Source: Caenispirillum salinarum_A | Lineage (GTDB): Bacteria; Pseudomonadota; Alphaproteobacteria; Rhodospirillales; Rhodospirillaceae | Assembly (NCBI RefSeq): GCF_044803115.1 | Contig: NZ_CP085224.1 | Coordinates: 1,984,001-2,048,000 of the forward strand | DNA: 64,000 bases | Direction of reading: 5' to 3' | Shown: piece after piece, positions 9,212 to 18,495 of the stretch | How the letters are laid out: every line of letters starts with the position of its first letter | Numbering within the stretch: the first letter of the stretch is position 1 | Made by a program: the position numbers and the translations under genes | The notes under the pieces: generated by a model | Told to the model about the DNA's origin: nothing | Databases searched by the model: none | What the model saw: the letters and a program-made list of their open reading frames with translations, nothing else

Positions 9212-10894
9212 ATGACCGCATTGCCAGGGGAAGAGTATTGGCTGGACCAACTCCAGGATCCTCTCGCCATCACAAGCACGGACGGCGTCATCGTATTCGT
9301 GAATCGGGCGTGGCGCCGGTTCTGCAAGGACAATGGCGGTGATCCCGACAGCGGCTGCGTGGGCGTCAATTACCTGGAAGTCTGCGGCAGCGCGCCGGAT
9401 CATCCCGACGCCGCGCAGGTCGCGACCGGGCTGCGTGATGTGCTCAGCGGCGCCATCGAGAGTTTCTCCCACGAATACCCCTGCCATTCCGCGACGACGA
9501 TGCGGTGGTACAATGTCTCTCTCTTTGCGTTTGCCGGGGCGGAAGGGCGTCAGGCCATCATCTCGCACCGGCGCCTGACCGGGCCAACGCCGGCCACCGC
9601 CGATCTTGATCACTATCGCGGGCGCCTGGAGCCCGTTACCGGCGTGGCCAACCGCTTCCACCTGCTTGAGCGCGTCGAGCGCGCTCTGTCGCGGGGACGG
9701 CGGCAGGGCACGGGCGTCGTCGTCGTCGCCACCAACATCCGCAACTTCAGCGCCTTGAACGCGACCTACGGCTACCGCGTCGGTGACGTGGTCCTGCGCG
9801 AGCTGGCCGGGCGCCTGCTGAATGTTTTCGAAGATTCGGGCGTGGTGGCCTCCATGGGTGGCGACAAGCTCATGGTGCTCCTGAGGGACGTGGGGGATAC
9901 GACCGCGCTGCAACTGTCGCTGATGAAAATCTCCGACGCTCTGTGTAGTGAACTCAATGTACAGGGAGAGCGGTTGCGCCTGCGCGCCAGCCTCGGCGTC
10001 GCCGACTGCTTCGCCTGCGATACCGACGCCTGCACGCTTGTCGGTCAGGCCGAAGTGGCGCTGCGGTCGGCGCCCGACCAACCCAGCGGCGGCATCGCCT
10101 ATCACTCGTCATCCCTGCAGGAAGTGATCAGCCTGCGGACCCGCCTTACGGCCGAACTGAACGAGGCCCTTCGCACCGACCAGTTCGAGTTGTACCTCCA
10201 GCCCCAGGTCGACAGCCGAACGGGAACCCTTGTCGGAGCGGAGGCGCTGCTGCGCTGGAACCATCCCGTCCGCGGCCTCGTGTCGCCAGCCGATTTCATT
10301 CCGGCCGTGGAGGAAAGCGGCATGGCCTCCGCCGTCTTCGCCTGGGTCCTGGAAGAGGCCTGCCGCATCCTGAAGCTGTGGCGCGGCCGCCTGCACGGCG
10401 CGGTCAGCCTCAACCTTTCCGGCAGCCAGCTTGCCGACGCAGACCTGGCGGCGGCTGTGATCGAAGCCCTGCAGCGCCACAACGTGCCCGCCGGGGCGGT
10501 TCGCCTGGAGGTCACGGAGGACAGCCTGATCCGGGACATGGATGCCGCCGTCACGACCCTGCGGCAATTGGCGGAGGCGGGGGTTCCCACATCCATCGAC
10601 GACTTCGGCACGGGCTACAGCTCGCTGCAATATCTGGCGCGGCTGCCGGTGGACGAGATCAAGATTGATCGCGCCTTCGTCCAGGCGCTGCCTGGCAGGG
10701 CGTGCGACACGGCGCTGGTCCAGGCCATGGTCAATATGGCGGAAGCACACGACTTGCGGGTGGTCGCGGAAGGCGTCGAGACGGACGAGCAGGCCTGGCA
10801 GGTGCGGCGGATGGGATGCTCCGTCATCCAGGGGTTCCTGTTCGGCCGGCCCGCCCCGCTGGCAGATTTCGAGGCGGCCTGGCTGAACGACTGA
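9212..10894 (+). CDS. PAS-GGDEF-EAL protein, likely active c-di-GMP phosphodiesterase
   Basis: A 560-aa cytoplasmic protein with an N-terminal PAS-like domain (about 15-130), a degenerate GGDEF domain and a C-terminal EAL domain. The cyclase signature is MGGDKLM instead of GGDEF, so diguanylate cyclase activity is unlikely. The EAL half keeps GAEALLRW, LNLSGSQL, EVTEDSLI, SIDDFGTGYSSL, EIKIDRAFV and VVAEGVET, the metal-binding and catalytic set, so c-di-GMP hydrolysis is likely, perhaps with the GGDEF-like domain sensing GTP. ATG 9212 has GGGGGAAGG just upstream. No transmembrane segments. It stands alone. Confidence 0.88.
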   Translation: MTALPGEEYWLDQLQDPLAITSTDGVIVFVNRAWRRFCKDNGGDPDSGCVGVNYLEVCGSAPDHPDAAQVATGLRDVLSGAIESFSHEYPCHSATTMRWYNVSLFAFAGAEGRQAIISHRRLTGPTPATADLDHYRGRLEPVTGVANRFHLLERVERALSRGRRQGTGVVVVATNIRNFSALNATYGYRVGDVVLRELAGRLLNVFEDSGVVASMGGDKLMVLLRDVGDTTALQLSLMKISDALCSELNVQGERLRLRASLGVADCFACDTDACTLVGQAEVALRSAPDQPSGGIAYHSSSLQEVISLRTRLTAELNEALRTDQFELYLQPQVDSRTGTLVGAEALLRWNHPVRGLVSPADFIPAVEESGMASAVFAWVLEEACRILKLWRGRLHGAVSLNLSGSQLADADLAAAVIEALQRHNVPAGAVRLEVTEDSLIRDMDAAVTTLRQLAEAGVPTSIDDFGTGYSSLQYLARLPVDEIKIDRAFVQALPGRACDTALVQAMVNMAEAHDLRVVAEGVETDEQAWQVRRMGCSVIQGFLFGRPAPLADFEAAWLND

Positions 10895-11018
10895 CGGGCG
10901 GCGGTCGACCATCAGCGAAGGGCGTTGATGGAATGCCACCCTTTCCGGTTGCTCATGCCATCGTTGCGGGCTACCGTTTCGGGCGAGTCCGCGTCCCGCC
11001 CCAGCTCCCGGCCCGTTC

Positions 11019-12197
11019 ATGCAGCGCACCGACCTTCCGGAACGCCCCGACTGGCGGGCGAAAGCCGAGGACCTCGGCTTCACCTTCCATTCCATGTACG
11101 GCGAGCCCTACTGGGACGAATCCGCCGCCTACCGCTTCACGCTCCGCCAGATCGAGGACGACATCGAGGACCCGACGGCGGAACTGCATCAGATGTGCCT
11201 GGCCGTGGTGGACGATGCCGTGCGCGACGAGGAAACCCTGACCAAGCTCGCCATTCCGCGCGAGCACTGGGACCTCATCGCCGAAAGCTGGAAGGCCGGC
11301 GCGGCCAGCCTCTACGGCCGCTTCGACCTGGCCTATACCGGCGAGGGCCCGGCCAAGATGCTGGAGTACAACGCCGATACGCCCACCAGCCTCTATGAAT
11401 CCGCCTATTTCCAGTGGCTGTGGCTGGAAGACCAGGTCGCCGCCGGCGTGCTGCCCGAGGACGCGGACCAGTTCAACAGCATCCAGGAGTGCCTGATCGA
11501 CCGGATGGCCGAGATATGGCCAGGCGGCGGTCACGTCCACTTCTCCGCCTGCAAGGGGTCGGAGGAAGACCGCCAGACGGTCCGCTACCTGGAGGACTGC
11601 GCCGAGCAGGCCGGCATCACGCCGCACTTCGTCTTCATGGAGGACATCGGCGTCGACGTGCTGGGGCGGCTGGCCGATGCCGACGCCAACGTCATCGGCG
11701 CCCTGTTCAAGCTGTATCCGTGGGAAATGATGCTTCGCGACGATGCCGCCCGCGACCTGGCCGGCGCCGGCTGCATGATCGTGGAGCCGCCGTGGAAGGC
11801 GGTGCTGTCCAACAAGGGCCTGCTGGCGCTGTTGTGGAAGCGCTTCCGCGGCCATCCCACCCTGCTGCCCGCCTTCTTCTGGGGCGAGGCCAACGAGGAT
11901 TTGCCGCCGTCCTACGTCCGCAAGCCGCTGTATTCGCGGGAAGGGGACAACGTCGCCATCGTCCGCCCGGGGCACGAAACGGTCGAGGCCGACGGCGCCT
12001 ATGGGGCGGAGGGTATGATCGCCCAGAGCTATACCCCGCTGCCCGTGTTCCGCCGCCCCGACGGCAGCGAGGTACACACGGTGCTCGGCTCGTGGATCGT
12101 CGGCGACGCGCCCTGCGGCCTGGCCGTGCGCGAGGACGCCGGCCCTATCACCCGCAATCTCAGCCGTTTCCTGCCGCACTGGATCGCGCCGTCATGA
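11019..12197 (+). CDS. Glutathionylspermidine synthase-like ATP-grasp ligase (YjfC type)
   Basis: A 392-aa C-terminal-domain-only relative of glutathionylspermidine synthase. The synthase domain joins an amine to a Gly carboxylate with ATP. LEYNADTPTSLYES, FSACKGSEEDRQTVRYLE, ALFKLYPWEMM, EPPWKAVLSNKG and YVRKPLYSREG fit the ATP-grasp core; no amidase domain is present. It resembles E. coli YjfC/YgiC rather than the bifunctional Gss. It heads an operon with a K+ channel (4-base ATGA overlap), DUF350 and DUF1190, a combination linked in comparative studies to membrane-associated peptide modification. No clear ribosome site precedes the ATG. The real substrate is unknown. Confidence 0.85.
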   Translation: MQRTDLPERPDWRAKAEDLGFTFHSMYGEPYWDESAAYRFTLRQIEDDIEDPTAELHQMCLAVVDDAVRDEETLTKLAIPREHWDLIAESWKAGAASLYGRFDLAYTGEGPAKMLEYNADTPTSLYESAYFQWLWLEDQVAAGVLPEDADQFNSIQECLIDRMAEIWPGGGHVHFSACKGSEEDRQTVRYLEDCAEQAGITPHFVFMEDIGVDVLGRLADADANVIGALFKLYPWEMMLRDDAARDLAGAGCMIVEPPWKAVLSNKGLLALLWKRFRGHPTLLPAFFWGEANEDLPPSYVRKPLYSREGDNVAIVRPGHETVEADGAYGAEGMIAQSYTPLPVFRRPDGSEVHTVLGSWIVGDAPCGLAVREDAGPITRNLSRFLPHWIAPS

Positions 12198-13201
12198 CCG
12201 TCCGCCTGCTGCTCCGCGCCCTTTACCGCCAATTGACGGAGGTCACCTGGCCCATTCTCATCGCCGTCACGCTGACCCATGCCGGGGTGCTGTGGCTGCT
12301 GCTGGCCTGGGCGGGCGAGACCGACATGCTGGCACCGGTCACCTACATCTATTGGTGGTGGACGACCAGTACGACGGTCGGCTACGGCGACATCTCGCCG
12401 GTCACCGACGCCGGCCGCATGATCGTGTCGTTCTTCGGCTATACCGGCGGCATCGCCATCTTCACGGCGGTGATCGCCAAGGCCATCAACTCCCTTTCCG
12501 CTTTCTGGAGGCGCCGCATGAACGGCCTCGCCGACTTCTCCAGCCTGACCGGCCACACCATCATCGTCGGCTACCATCCCGCGCGCACGCTGCGCATGAT
12601 CGACGAACTTCTGGCCGGTCGCCCCGATGCCGAGATCGTCCTGGTCGCCCGCGAGATCGAGCAGAACCCGGACATGCGGGTGCGCTTCGTCCGCGCCGGA
12701 ACGGGCAGCTTCACCACCGACCTGCGCCGGGCAGGGCTGGACGGTGCGAAAACGGTGCTCATCTACGGCGATGGCGACGACGAGACGCTGTCCGCCGCCC
12801 TGGCCGCCTCGGCCGCCGACGACGACGTGGCCATCGTCGCCTTCTTCCGCGACGAGGCCCAGGCCGACCTGCTGCGCGCCCATGTGCCGCGCGCCCGCTG
12901 CCTCATCTCCGACGCCGTGGAGCAGGTGGTGCGCGAGGCCCAGGACCCGGGGGCGGGCATCGTGCTGTCGTTGCTGTCGTCCACCGTGGAGGACGCCGCG
13001 GTGTTCTCTGTGCGGGTGCGCGAGGGCGCCGGGCTTGAAACCATCAAGCGCCGGCTGGAGGAGGCCGGCGCGGTGATGATCGGCCACCAGAAGAAGGGCG
13101 CGGTGCAGCCGACCCTGCTTCCGCAGGCGGCGGGCGAGGCCGCGCCGGGCGACCGGATCCACTACATCGCCCGCGCCCGCCTGCCGGGCGACATGCTCTG
13201 A
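12194..13201 (+). CDS. Two-TM potassium channel with RCK/TrkA-N domain
   Basis: A 335-aa inner-membrane channel. TM1 lies at about 19-40, the selectivity filter TVGYGD at 61-66, TM2 at about 78-98, then a cytoplasmic Rossmann RCK domain from about 112 (HTIIVGYHPART) that normally gates by binding nucleotide or ions. The C-terminal 90 residues may be a small TrkA-C-like segment. Its start overlaps the ligase stop (ATGA), tying ion flow to the GspS-like enzyme. It is a KefC/Kch-like module rather than a full transporter. Ligand unknown. Confidence 0.88.
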   Translation: MTVRLLLRALYRQLTEVTWPILIAVTLTHAGVLWLLLAWAGETDMLAPVTYIYWWWTTSTTVGYGDISPVTDAGRMIVSFFGYTGGIAIFTAVIAKAINSLSAFWRRRMNGLADFSSLTGHTIIVGYHPARTLRMIDELLAGRPDAEIVLVAREIEQNPDMRVRFVRAGTGSFTTDLRRAGLDGAKTVLIYGDGDDETLSAALAASAADDDVAIVAFFRDEAQADLLRAHVPRARCLISDAVEQVVREAQDPGAGIVLSLLSSTVEDAAVFSVRVREGAGLETIKRRLEEAGAVMIGHQKKGAVQPTLLPQAAGEAAPGDRIHYIARARLPGDML

Positions 13202-13252
13202 CCGCCCACCGCGCCGCCGGTGCGTTGACACATTGAGAAGGGGGACCCGCCC

Positions 13253-13648
13253 ATGCTCGAAGCCCTTGCCAGTTTCGCCCTTTACTTCGCGACCGCCATC
13301 GTGTTGCTGTTCGTTTTCCAGGCCGTCTACATGGCGGTGACGCCGCACCGTGAGACGGAACTGATCAAGGGCGGCAACGTGGCGGCGGCCACGGCCTACG
13401 TCGGCGCCCTGATCGGCTTCGTGCTGCCGCTGGCCTCGGCGCTGGCAAACTCCGTCAGCCTGGTGGACTTCGCCATCTGGGGCGTGGTTGCCGGTGTCGT
13501 GCAGGTGCTGACCTGGGTGGTGGTGCGCACATTCTTCTACAAGAACATCTCTGAGAGCATCGTTGCCGGGACGCTGGCCCCGGCGCTGAAGCTGGCCGGC
13601 GTGTCGGTGGCCGTCGGCATCCTCAACGCTGCGTCCATGACCTACTGA
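13253..13648 (+). CDS. DUF350 membrane protein (YjfL type)
   Basis: A 131-aa polytopic inner-membrane protein with four predicted helices (about 6-26, 45-66, 72-95 and 106-128), the size and layout of DUF350/YjfL proteins. A strong AAGGGGG ribosome site precedes the ATG. DUF350 proteins have no assigned activity; they recur beside GspS-like ligases and DUF1190 proteins, as here, and are presumed to form a membrane platform or channel. That role is inference from context. Confidence 0.85.
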   Translation: MLEALASFALYFATAIVLLFVFQAVYMAVTPHRETELIKGGNVAAATAYVGALIGFVLPLASALANSVSLVDFAIWGVVAGVVQVLTWVVVRTFFYKNISESIVAGTLAPALKLAGVSVAVGILNAASMTY

Positions 13649-13662
13649 CGGAGGCCCGCCCC

Positions 13663-14319
13663 ATGCCCAAGCAGAAGCGCAGCCAGAGGCTCACCCTCCG
13701 CCGCATGGCCGGGTCGGGCACTGTCCTCCGCGCCGGCCTTGCCGGGTCGGTGGTGGTCACCCTGTCGGCCTGCGGCGAGGAGCCGACCACCGAGGTCCAG
13801 GCCTTCCGCAGCGTGCCCCAGTGCGTGGAAAGCGGCCTGTTTGACGAAGAAGCCTGCCAAACCATGCTGCAGGAGGCGATGACCGAGCACGAGGAGAACG
13901 CGCCCCGCTACGAGGAGCGCGCCGTGTGCGAAGAAGAGTTTGGCGTCAACGCCTGCGAATACCAGCAGGAGCGTGGCGGCTACTGGATGCCGTTCTTCAC
14001 CGGCTGGGTGGTCGGCAGCCTGGCCGGCGGGGTGATCGACGAGGTGGGGGATGCGTTCAAGAAGAAGCGCGGCCGCAGCTATCGCGGAAACACCTACTTC
14101 AGCCAGCCGTTCTACCGCACCACCGCCAACACGTCGCCCTTCCGCACCCTGTCGGGCGGGACGCTGACGGTCGATCGCGACGGCACGGTGCGCACCCAAG
14201 CGCGCGCTCTGGCGAGCACGCCCAAGAGCGCGCCCAAGGTGCTGACCCGCACGACGGTCAGCCGCACCGGCGGCTTTGCCGGCGCGAGCCGGTTCGGCGG
14301 CGGCGGGTTCGGCGGATGA
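13663..14319 (+). CDS. DUF1190 lipoprotein with Gly-rich C-terminus (YjfM/YgiB type)
   Basis: A 218-aa predicted lipoprotein: a basic N-terminus, a hydrophobic segment and lipobox LSAC with Cys37 as the likely lipidation site. The Cys-containing region CVESGLFDEEACQTML, the pattern YEERAVCEEEFGVNACEYQ and GYWMPFFTGWVVGSL match DUF1190. The last residues are FGGGGFGG. The upstream ligase belongs to a family that modifies a C-terminal Gly carboxylate, so this tail is a plausible acceptor (inference). Last gene of the four-gene operon; GGAGG precedes its start. It faces the CheZ-like gene. Confidence 0.82.
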   Translation: MPKQKRSQRLTLRRMAGSGTVLRAGLAGSVVVTLSACGEEPTTEVQAFRSVPQCVESGLFDEEACQTMLQEAMTEHEENAPRYEERAVCEEEFGVNACEYQQERGGYWMPFFTGWVVGSLAGGVIDEVGDAFKKKRGRSYRGNTYFSQPFYRTTANTSPFRTLSGGTLTVDRDGTVRTQARALASTPKSAPKVLTRTTVSRTGGFAGASRFGGGGFGG

Positions 14320-14371
14320 GGTTTTTGCTCCGGCGTGGTCACGTCGGAGCCGTGTTCAATCCGTCGGCCGC

Positions 14372-15130
14372 TTAGAAGCCCCGCAGCATGGCGTCGATGT
14401 CGTCCTGCGACATGCCGGCGCCCTCGTGCTGCGGGCCGTGCAGCAGGTGCTTGTCGGTGCGGGCGTCATCGGGGTGATTGCGGATGATCTCCGCCGTGGC
14501 GCGGCCTTCCTCGATGTCCCACAGTTCCACCAGGCGGCGCAGTTCCACGTCCAGGTGCAGCAGCGTGTGCATGGAGGCGGCGATGCGCTGGCCCGTGATG
14601 TCCTGGAAGCTGCAGGCGGTCATCAGGTCGATGACGTGGGTGCCCATGGCTTCGTACAGGTCCACGCCCAGGCGATCGGCGTTTTCGTCCAGCAGGGTCT
14701 GGATGCTCTCGGCCGTCTCCAGGATCTTGTTCGTCGCCTGTTCGGTGGCGCTGATGACGGCGCGCAGTTCGCCGGTGGTGGTCTGGATCTGATCTTCCTG
14801 GCCGTCTGCCGGCGTCAGGCCGGCGACATAGTCGCGCGTCAGGTCCAGCCGCTCGACCAGGTCCACCAGGCTGAGCTTGATGAGGTCGAAGTTACCCGTC
14901 AGCAGATCCGACATGTGCCCCGCGGGCTCGTCGTGGGCGGGCGCCGGCGGCGCGGCCTGGGCGTCGGCCAGCGGCGCGACGACGGCCAGGCGACCTTCGT
15001 CGACGAGGCGGTCGATCTCGGCGCGGACGGCTTCGGCGACCGTCTCGCGCATCATCTCGCGCATTTCGCCGGACATGGCCAGCATGGCCGCGGTCAGGTT
15101 CGCGATCTGGGTTTCTACGGTGGAGGACAT
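14372..15130 (-). CDS. CheZ-like protein phosphatase
   Basis: A 252-aa mostly helical cytoplasmic protein related to CheZ, which dephosphorylates CheY-P. The catalytic region reads ACSFQDITGQRI, matching the QDxTGQ motif whose Asp and Gln act in catalysis, and the C-terminal MSQDDIDAMLRGF resembles the CheY-docking helix. The middle is a long helical hairpin (ATEQATNKILETAESI). ATG 15130 is used because homology-like sequence begins there; the frame continues upstream with unlikely sequence and no ribosome site is obvious. No other chemotaxis genes are in view. Confidence 0.75.
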   Translation of the reverse strand: MSSTVETQIANLTAAMLAMSGEMREMMRETVAEAVRAEIDRLVDEGRLAVVAPLADAQAAPPAPAHDEPAGHMSDLLTGNFDLIKLSLVDLVERLDLTRDYVAGLTPADGQEDQIQTTTGELRAVISATEQATNKILETAESIQTLLDENADRLGVDLYEAMGTHVIDLMTACSFQDITGQRIAASMHTLLHLDVELRRLVELWDIEEGRATAEIIRNHPDDARTDKHLLHGPQHEGAGMSQDDIDAMLRGF

Positions 15131-15392
15131 GAAGGAGCGTTCCGGCGTCGCGGGTCGTGGGGGCGGGCTGGCTGACACGGCATAACGTGCAGCAAGACCC
15201 GTGCCGGCCCATGACGCAGGAGCTTTCCGGGTCGGGCCGGGTGGCATCGGCAGTCTGCGTCGCAAGCCGGTATGCAAAGTGCGAAAGTCCCGCGCCCTGT
15301 CCGGCAAAACAACCACAAAAATACATCGCCAACCCGAGGGCCGTGAGGTCCAGAAGAGGACGGCGGGTCGCCCCTGGACGTCTACGGGCAAT

Positions 15393-15421
15393 AAAAAACC
15401 CCGCCGACCCGGTGGGTCGCG
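15393..15421 (-). terminator. Intrinsic terminator after tRNA-Thr
   Basis: Read on the minus strand, a GC-rich hairpin (GACCC/GGGTC with a 3-base loop, extended by flanking pairs) is followed by GGGG and TTTTTT. It starts 14 bases past the tRNA 3' end. The rest of 15131-15392 shows no further feature that I can support. Confidence 0.75.
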
Positions 15422-15434
15422 AGGCTTTGGAAGA

Positions 15435-15509
<75 letters not shown>

Positions 15510-15570
15510 GTACCGTCTTGTCTGTCCCGGCTGACTGGGCGGCGGTGCCGTCCGTCGTGCCGAGGCGCGC

Positions 15571-15599
15571 TTTATAGCCGCCGAGTTCCGGCGTTGCAA
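15571..15599 (-). promoter_or_regulatory. Promoter of tRNA-Thr
   Basis: On the minus strand, TTGCAA (15594-15599), a 17-base spacer and TATAAA (15571-15576), about 60 bases upstream of the tRNA 5' end. Near-consensus sigma70 promoter, as expected for a stable RNA. Confidence 0.8.
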
Positions 15600-15737
15600 G
15601 CACCTTTTTCAAGAAATTTTCCAGGCGCGGGCATGGCTTGAGAAGGCCTGCGCGCGGGCTTGACGGAGGGGCGCCCAGGCGCCAGGATGCGCCACTTTAT
15701 CCAGACATCGACAACCCGTCTGAACGGACCCCCAACC

Positions 15738-15929
15738 GTGATCAAGAACCGCGAGAAGTCCAATCCGCGCCTCTCCAACAAGGGCCAGGATCGGCTCGAG
15801 GACCGGCTGAGCCGCCAGGCCGAAGCCCTGCGCGCCAATTTGCAGAAGCGCAAGCAGCAGATGCGCGCCCGCTCGGACGCTGATAAAAAGGCCGACGACG
15901 ACACCACCGGCTCCGGCCGCGAGCAATAA
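15738..15929 (+). CDS. Small basic coiled-coil protein upstream of murA
   Basis: About 63 aa, strongly charged and helical (LEDRLSRQAEALRANLQKRKQQMRAR), with an acidic C-terminal tail. Similar small proteins precede murA in many alphaproteobacteria; function unknown. The start is uncertain: GTG 15738 fits the usual small size, while ATG 15687 would add 17 residues. It ends 147 bases before murA on the same strand, so cotranscription is likely. Confidence 0.6.
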   Translation: MIKNREKSNPRLSNKGQDRLEDRLSRQAEALRANLQKRKQQMRARSDADKKADDDTTGSGREQ

Positions 15930-16076
15930 GATCGCCATCCGGCGGCCCCCGCCACGGGGCCGCCACCAGAATTTCCCGAAAGGGTGCCGGTTTTGCCCCG
16001 GTGCCGCCGCGCGTTCGGCGTATCGCTTGATGCGCCCACCAAGATCAAGAGCATGTACATAGAGAGCATTCCCACC

Positions 16077-17369
<1,293 letters not shown>

Positions 17370-17673
17370 TCTCGTAGTGCTGAATTCGCGCCGGGCCATG
17401 CCGTTGTTGAGCAAAAGGCGCGGTGTTGGTATCCCGCCAACGGGCTGCAAAACCTCAAGGCGGAGAACCCGGTGCGCACATCGGCCCTTGCCAGCCGCCG
17501 CGAATCCCGGTACACGTCTTCTCAGCATCAAGAGAGTGGGCTGACGCCCATCGCCAACCTGCCTGCCCGGGCAAGGTGGTGCTTCCTTCGGCAACGGAGG
17601 GAGGATGCGGCCGAACCGGCAACCAAACGGGACACACCCGGTCCTCCGGACACAGCCGCCAAGCCGACGCGTC
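17370..17673 (+). ncRNA. Putative structured leader RNA upstream of the 102-aa gene
   Basis: A 304-base gene-free stretch between murA and a terminator placed directly on the next gene's start. It can form many hairpins, for example GTTGG/CCAAC at about 17424-17440, TGGGC/GCCCA at 17537-17550 and GTCC/GGAC at about 17641-17651. GGCTGACGC (17539-17547), partly the loop of the second hairpin, is exactly complementary to GCGTCAGCC (17669-17677), which includes the first four bases of the terminator stem; the two pairings exclude each other. This has the plan of an attenuator or riboswitch. I could not match it to TPP, FMN, cobalamin, glycine or ykkC consensus. It might be a separate small RNA. 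Confidence 0.5.
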
Positions 17674-17703
17674 AGCCTTCTCGCCAGACCGAGGAGGCTT
17701 TTT
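17674..17703 (+). terminator. Intrinsic terminator overlapping the ribosome site of the 102-aa gene
   Basis: AGCCTTCTCG (17674-17683) pairs with CGAGGAGGCT (17690-17699), with nine Watson-Crick pairs and one G-U and a 6-base loop, followed by TTTT. The Shine-Dalgarno GAGGAGG (17691-17697) of the gene at 17705 lies in the 3' arm, so folding would both end transcription and hide the ribosome site. Confidence 0.8.
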
Positions 17704-17704
17704 C

Positions 17705-18013
17705 ATGTGCTCGCGCAGCATTCAGTCCAACATCGACGCCGCCCTTGTCGTGGGTCCCCACGACGACGTCGCCTGGCTCGGCACCACGCCGACGGGGGAG
17801 GGGGTTTATGCCGTCGTCCACCGGCGCGGCGGGATCTTCACCCACCTCTATCGGGTTGCCGAAAGCGCCGTCCGCGGCCGCGGCGGACTCGTGCACCTGG
17901 AGGCCGTCCTGCCGGGCGGCCGGCTGCGCGAGGCGCGGCAGCTTGCCGCCTACCGCCTGTCTGCCCGGCTGGATGCTCCGCCGGTGCGCGTGGTTCTTCA
18001 GGCTGCGGAGTAG
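17705..18013 (+). CDS. Orphan 102-aa protein behind an attenuator
   Basis: Not recognised. It is a soluble, probably beta-rich protein (ALVVGPHDDVAWLGTTPTGEG, VYAVVHRRGGIFTHLYRV) with no signal peptide or membrane segment. GAGGAGG seven bases before ATG 17705 is a strong ribosome site, but it lies within a terminator hairpin, so expression is probably conditional. A Cys at position 2 is the only cysteine. Same strand as murA and the his genes but separated from both by noncoding DNA. Confidence 0.65.
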   Translation: MCSRSIQSNIDAALVVGPHDDVAWLGTTPTGEGVYAVVHRRGGIFTHLYRVAESAVRGRGGLVHLEAVLPGGRLREARQLAAYRLSARLDAPPVRVVLQAAE

Positions 18014-18115
18014 AAAAATCCGTCATGCCCCTGTAGTCGTTGCGTCAATTTCTTTGCGAGGATGCGTTGCGGCTGCTATCCTCTACCGCAGGTACAGGTC
18101 GGCGGGAGGGGGACC

Positions 18116-18388
18116 ATGGCCGATCCCAGGTCACGTTCGCGCGCGGAAAACCTGACGGAATTCCGCCGCTTGAAAAGAATGTACGAGTCGCTGCCGCCGG
18201 AAAAGCGCAAGGCGCAGGAACCCCACATGCGCAAGCGCATGCAGGAACTGTCCGACGCCCTGTCGCAGCAGACCAGTGGCGGCGGAGGCGTCGTCGACAT
18301 GGTGTCGAAGGGGTTGCTCTGGCTGGCGGTCATGCTGGCCGTTCTGGGCGTCGGCTTTTTCGGCATCATGACGCTGGCGCGCATGTGA
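18116..18388 (+). CDS. Small single-pass membrane protein, unknown
   Basis: 90 aa. The N-terminal 60 residues are charged and helical (RRLKRMYESLPPEKRKAQEP), followed by GGGG and one C-terminal membrane helix (about 67-87, LLWLAVMLAVLGVGFFGIM), which suggests a tail-anchored protein with a cytoplasmic domain. GGAGGGGG precedes the ATG. I do not recognise the family. It lies 107 bases before hisG on the same strand. Confidence 0.65.
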   Translation: MADPRSRSRAENLTEFRRLKRMYESLPPEKRKAQEPHMRKRMQELSDALSQQTSGGGGVVDMVSKGLLWLAVMLAVLGVGFFGIMTLARM

Positions 18389-18495
18389 TCGGCGTCCGAC
18401 GACCCGGCCGGTCGCATGATCGGGGTGGTTCGGCGGCGGGGAAACGTGTAAACATCGCCGCCATCATGCCGAACACCGCCGAGAAGACGTCATCC

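Noticed and set aside
14328..14349. Hairpin between the DUF1190 and CheZ-like genes as a terminator
   Set aside because: The stem is good, but the T-run precedes it on the plus strand and would be an A-run before a minus-strand end in the wrong place, so neither direction has a proper T-tract.
17370..17673. Known RNA (RNase P, tmRNA, SRP RNA, or TPP, FMN, cobalamin, glycine or ykkC riboswitch)
   Set aside because: The conserved core sequences of these classes were looked for by eye and not found on either strand.
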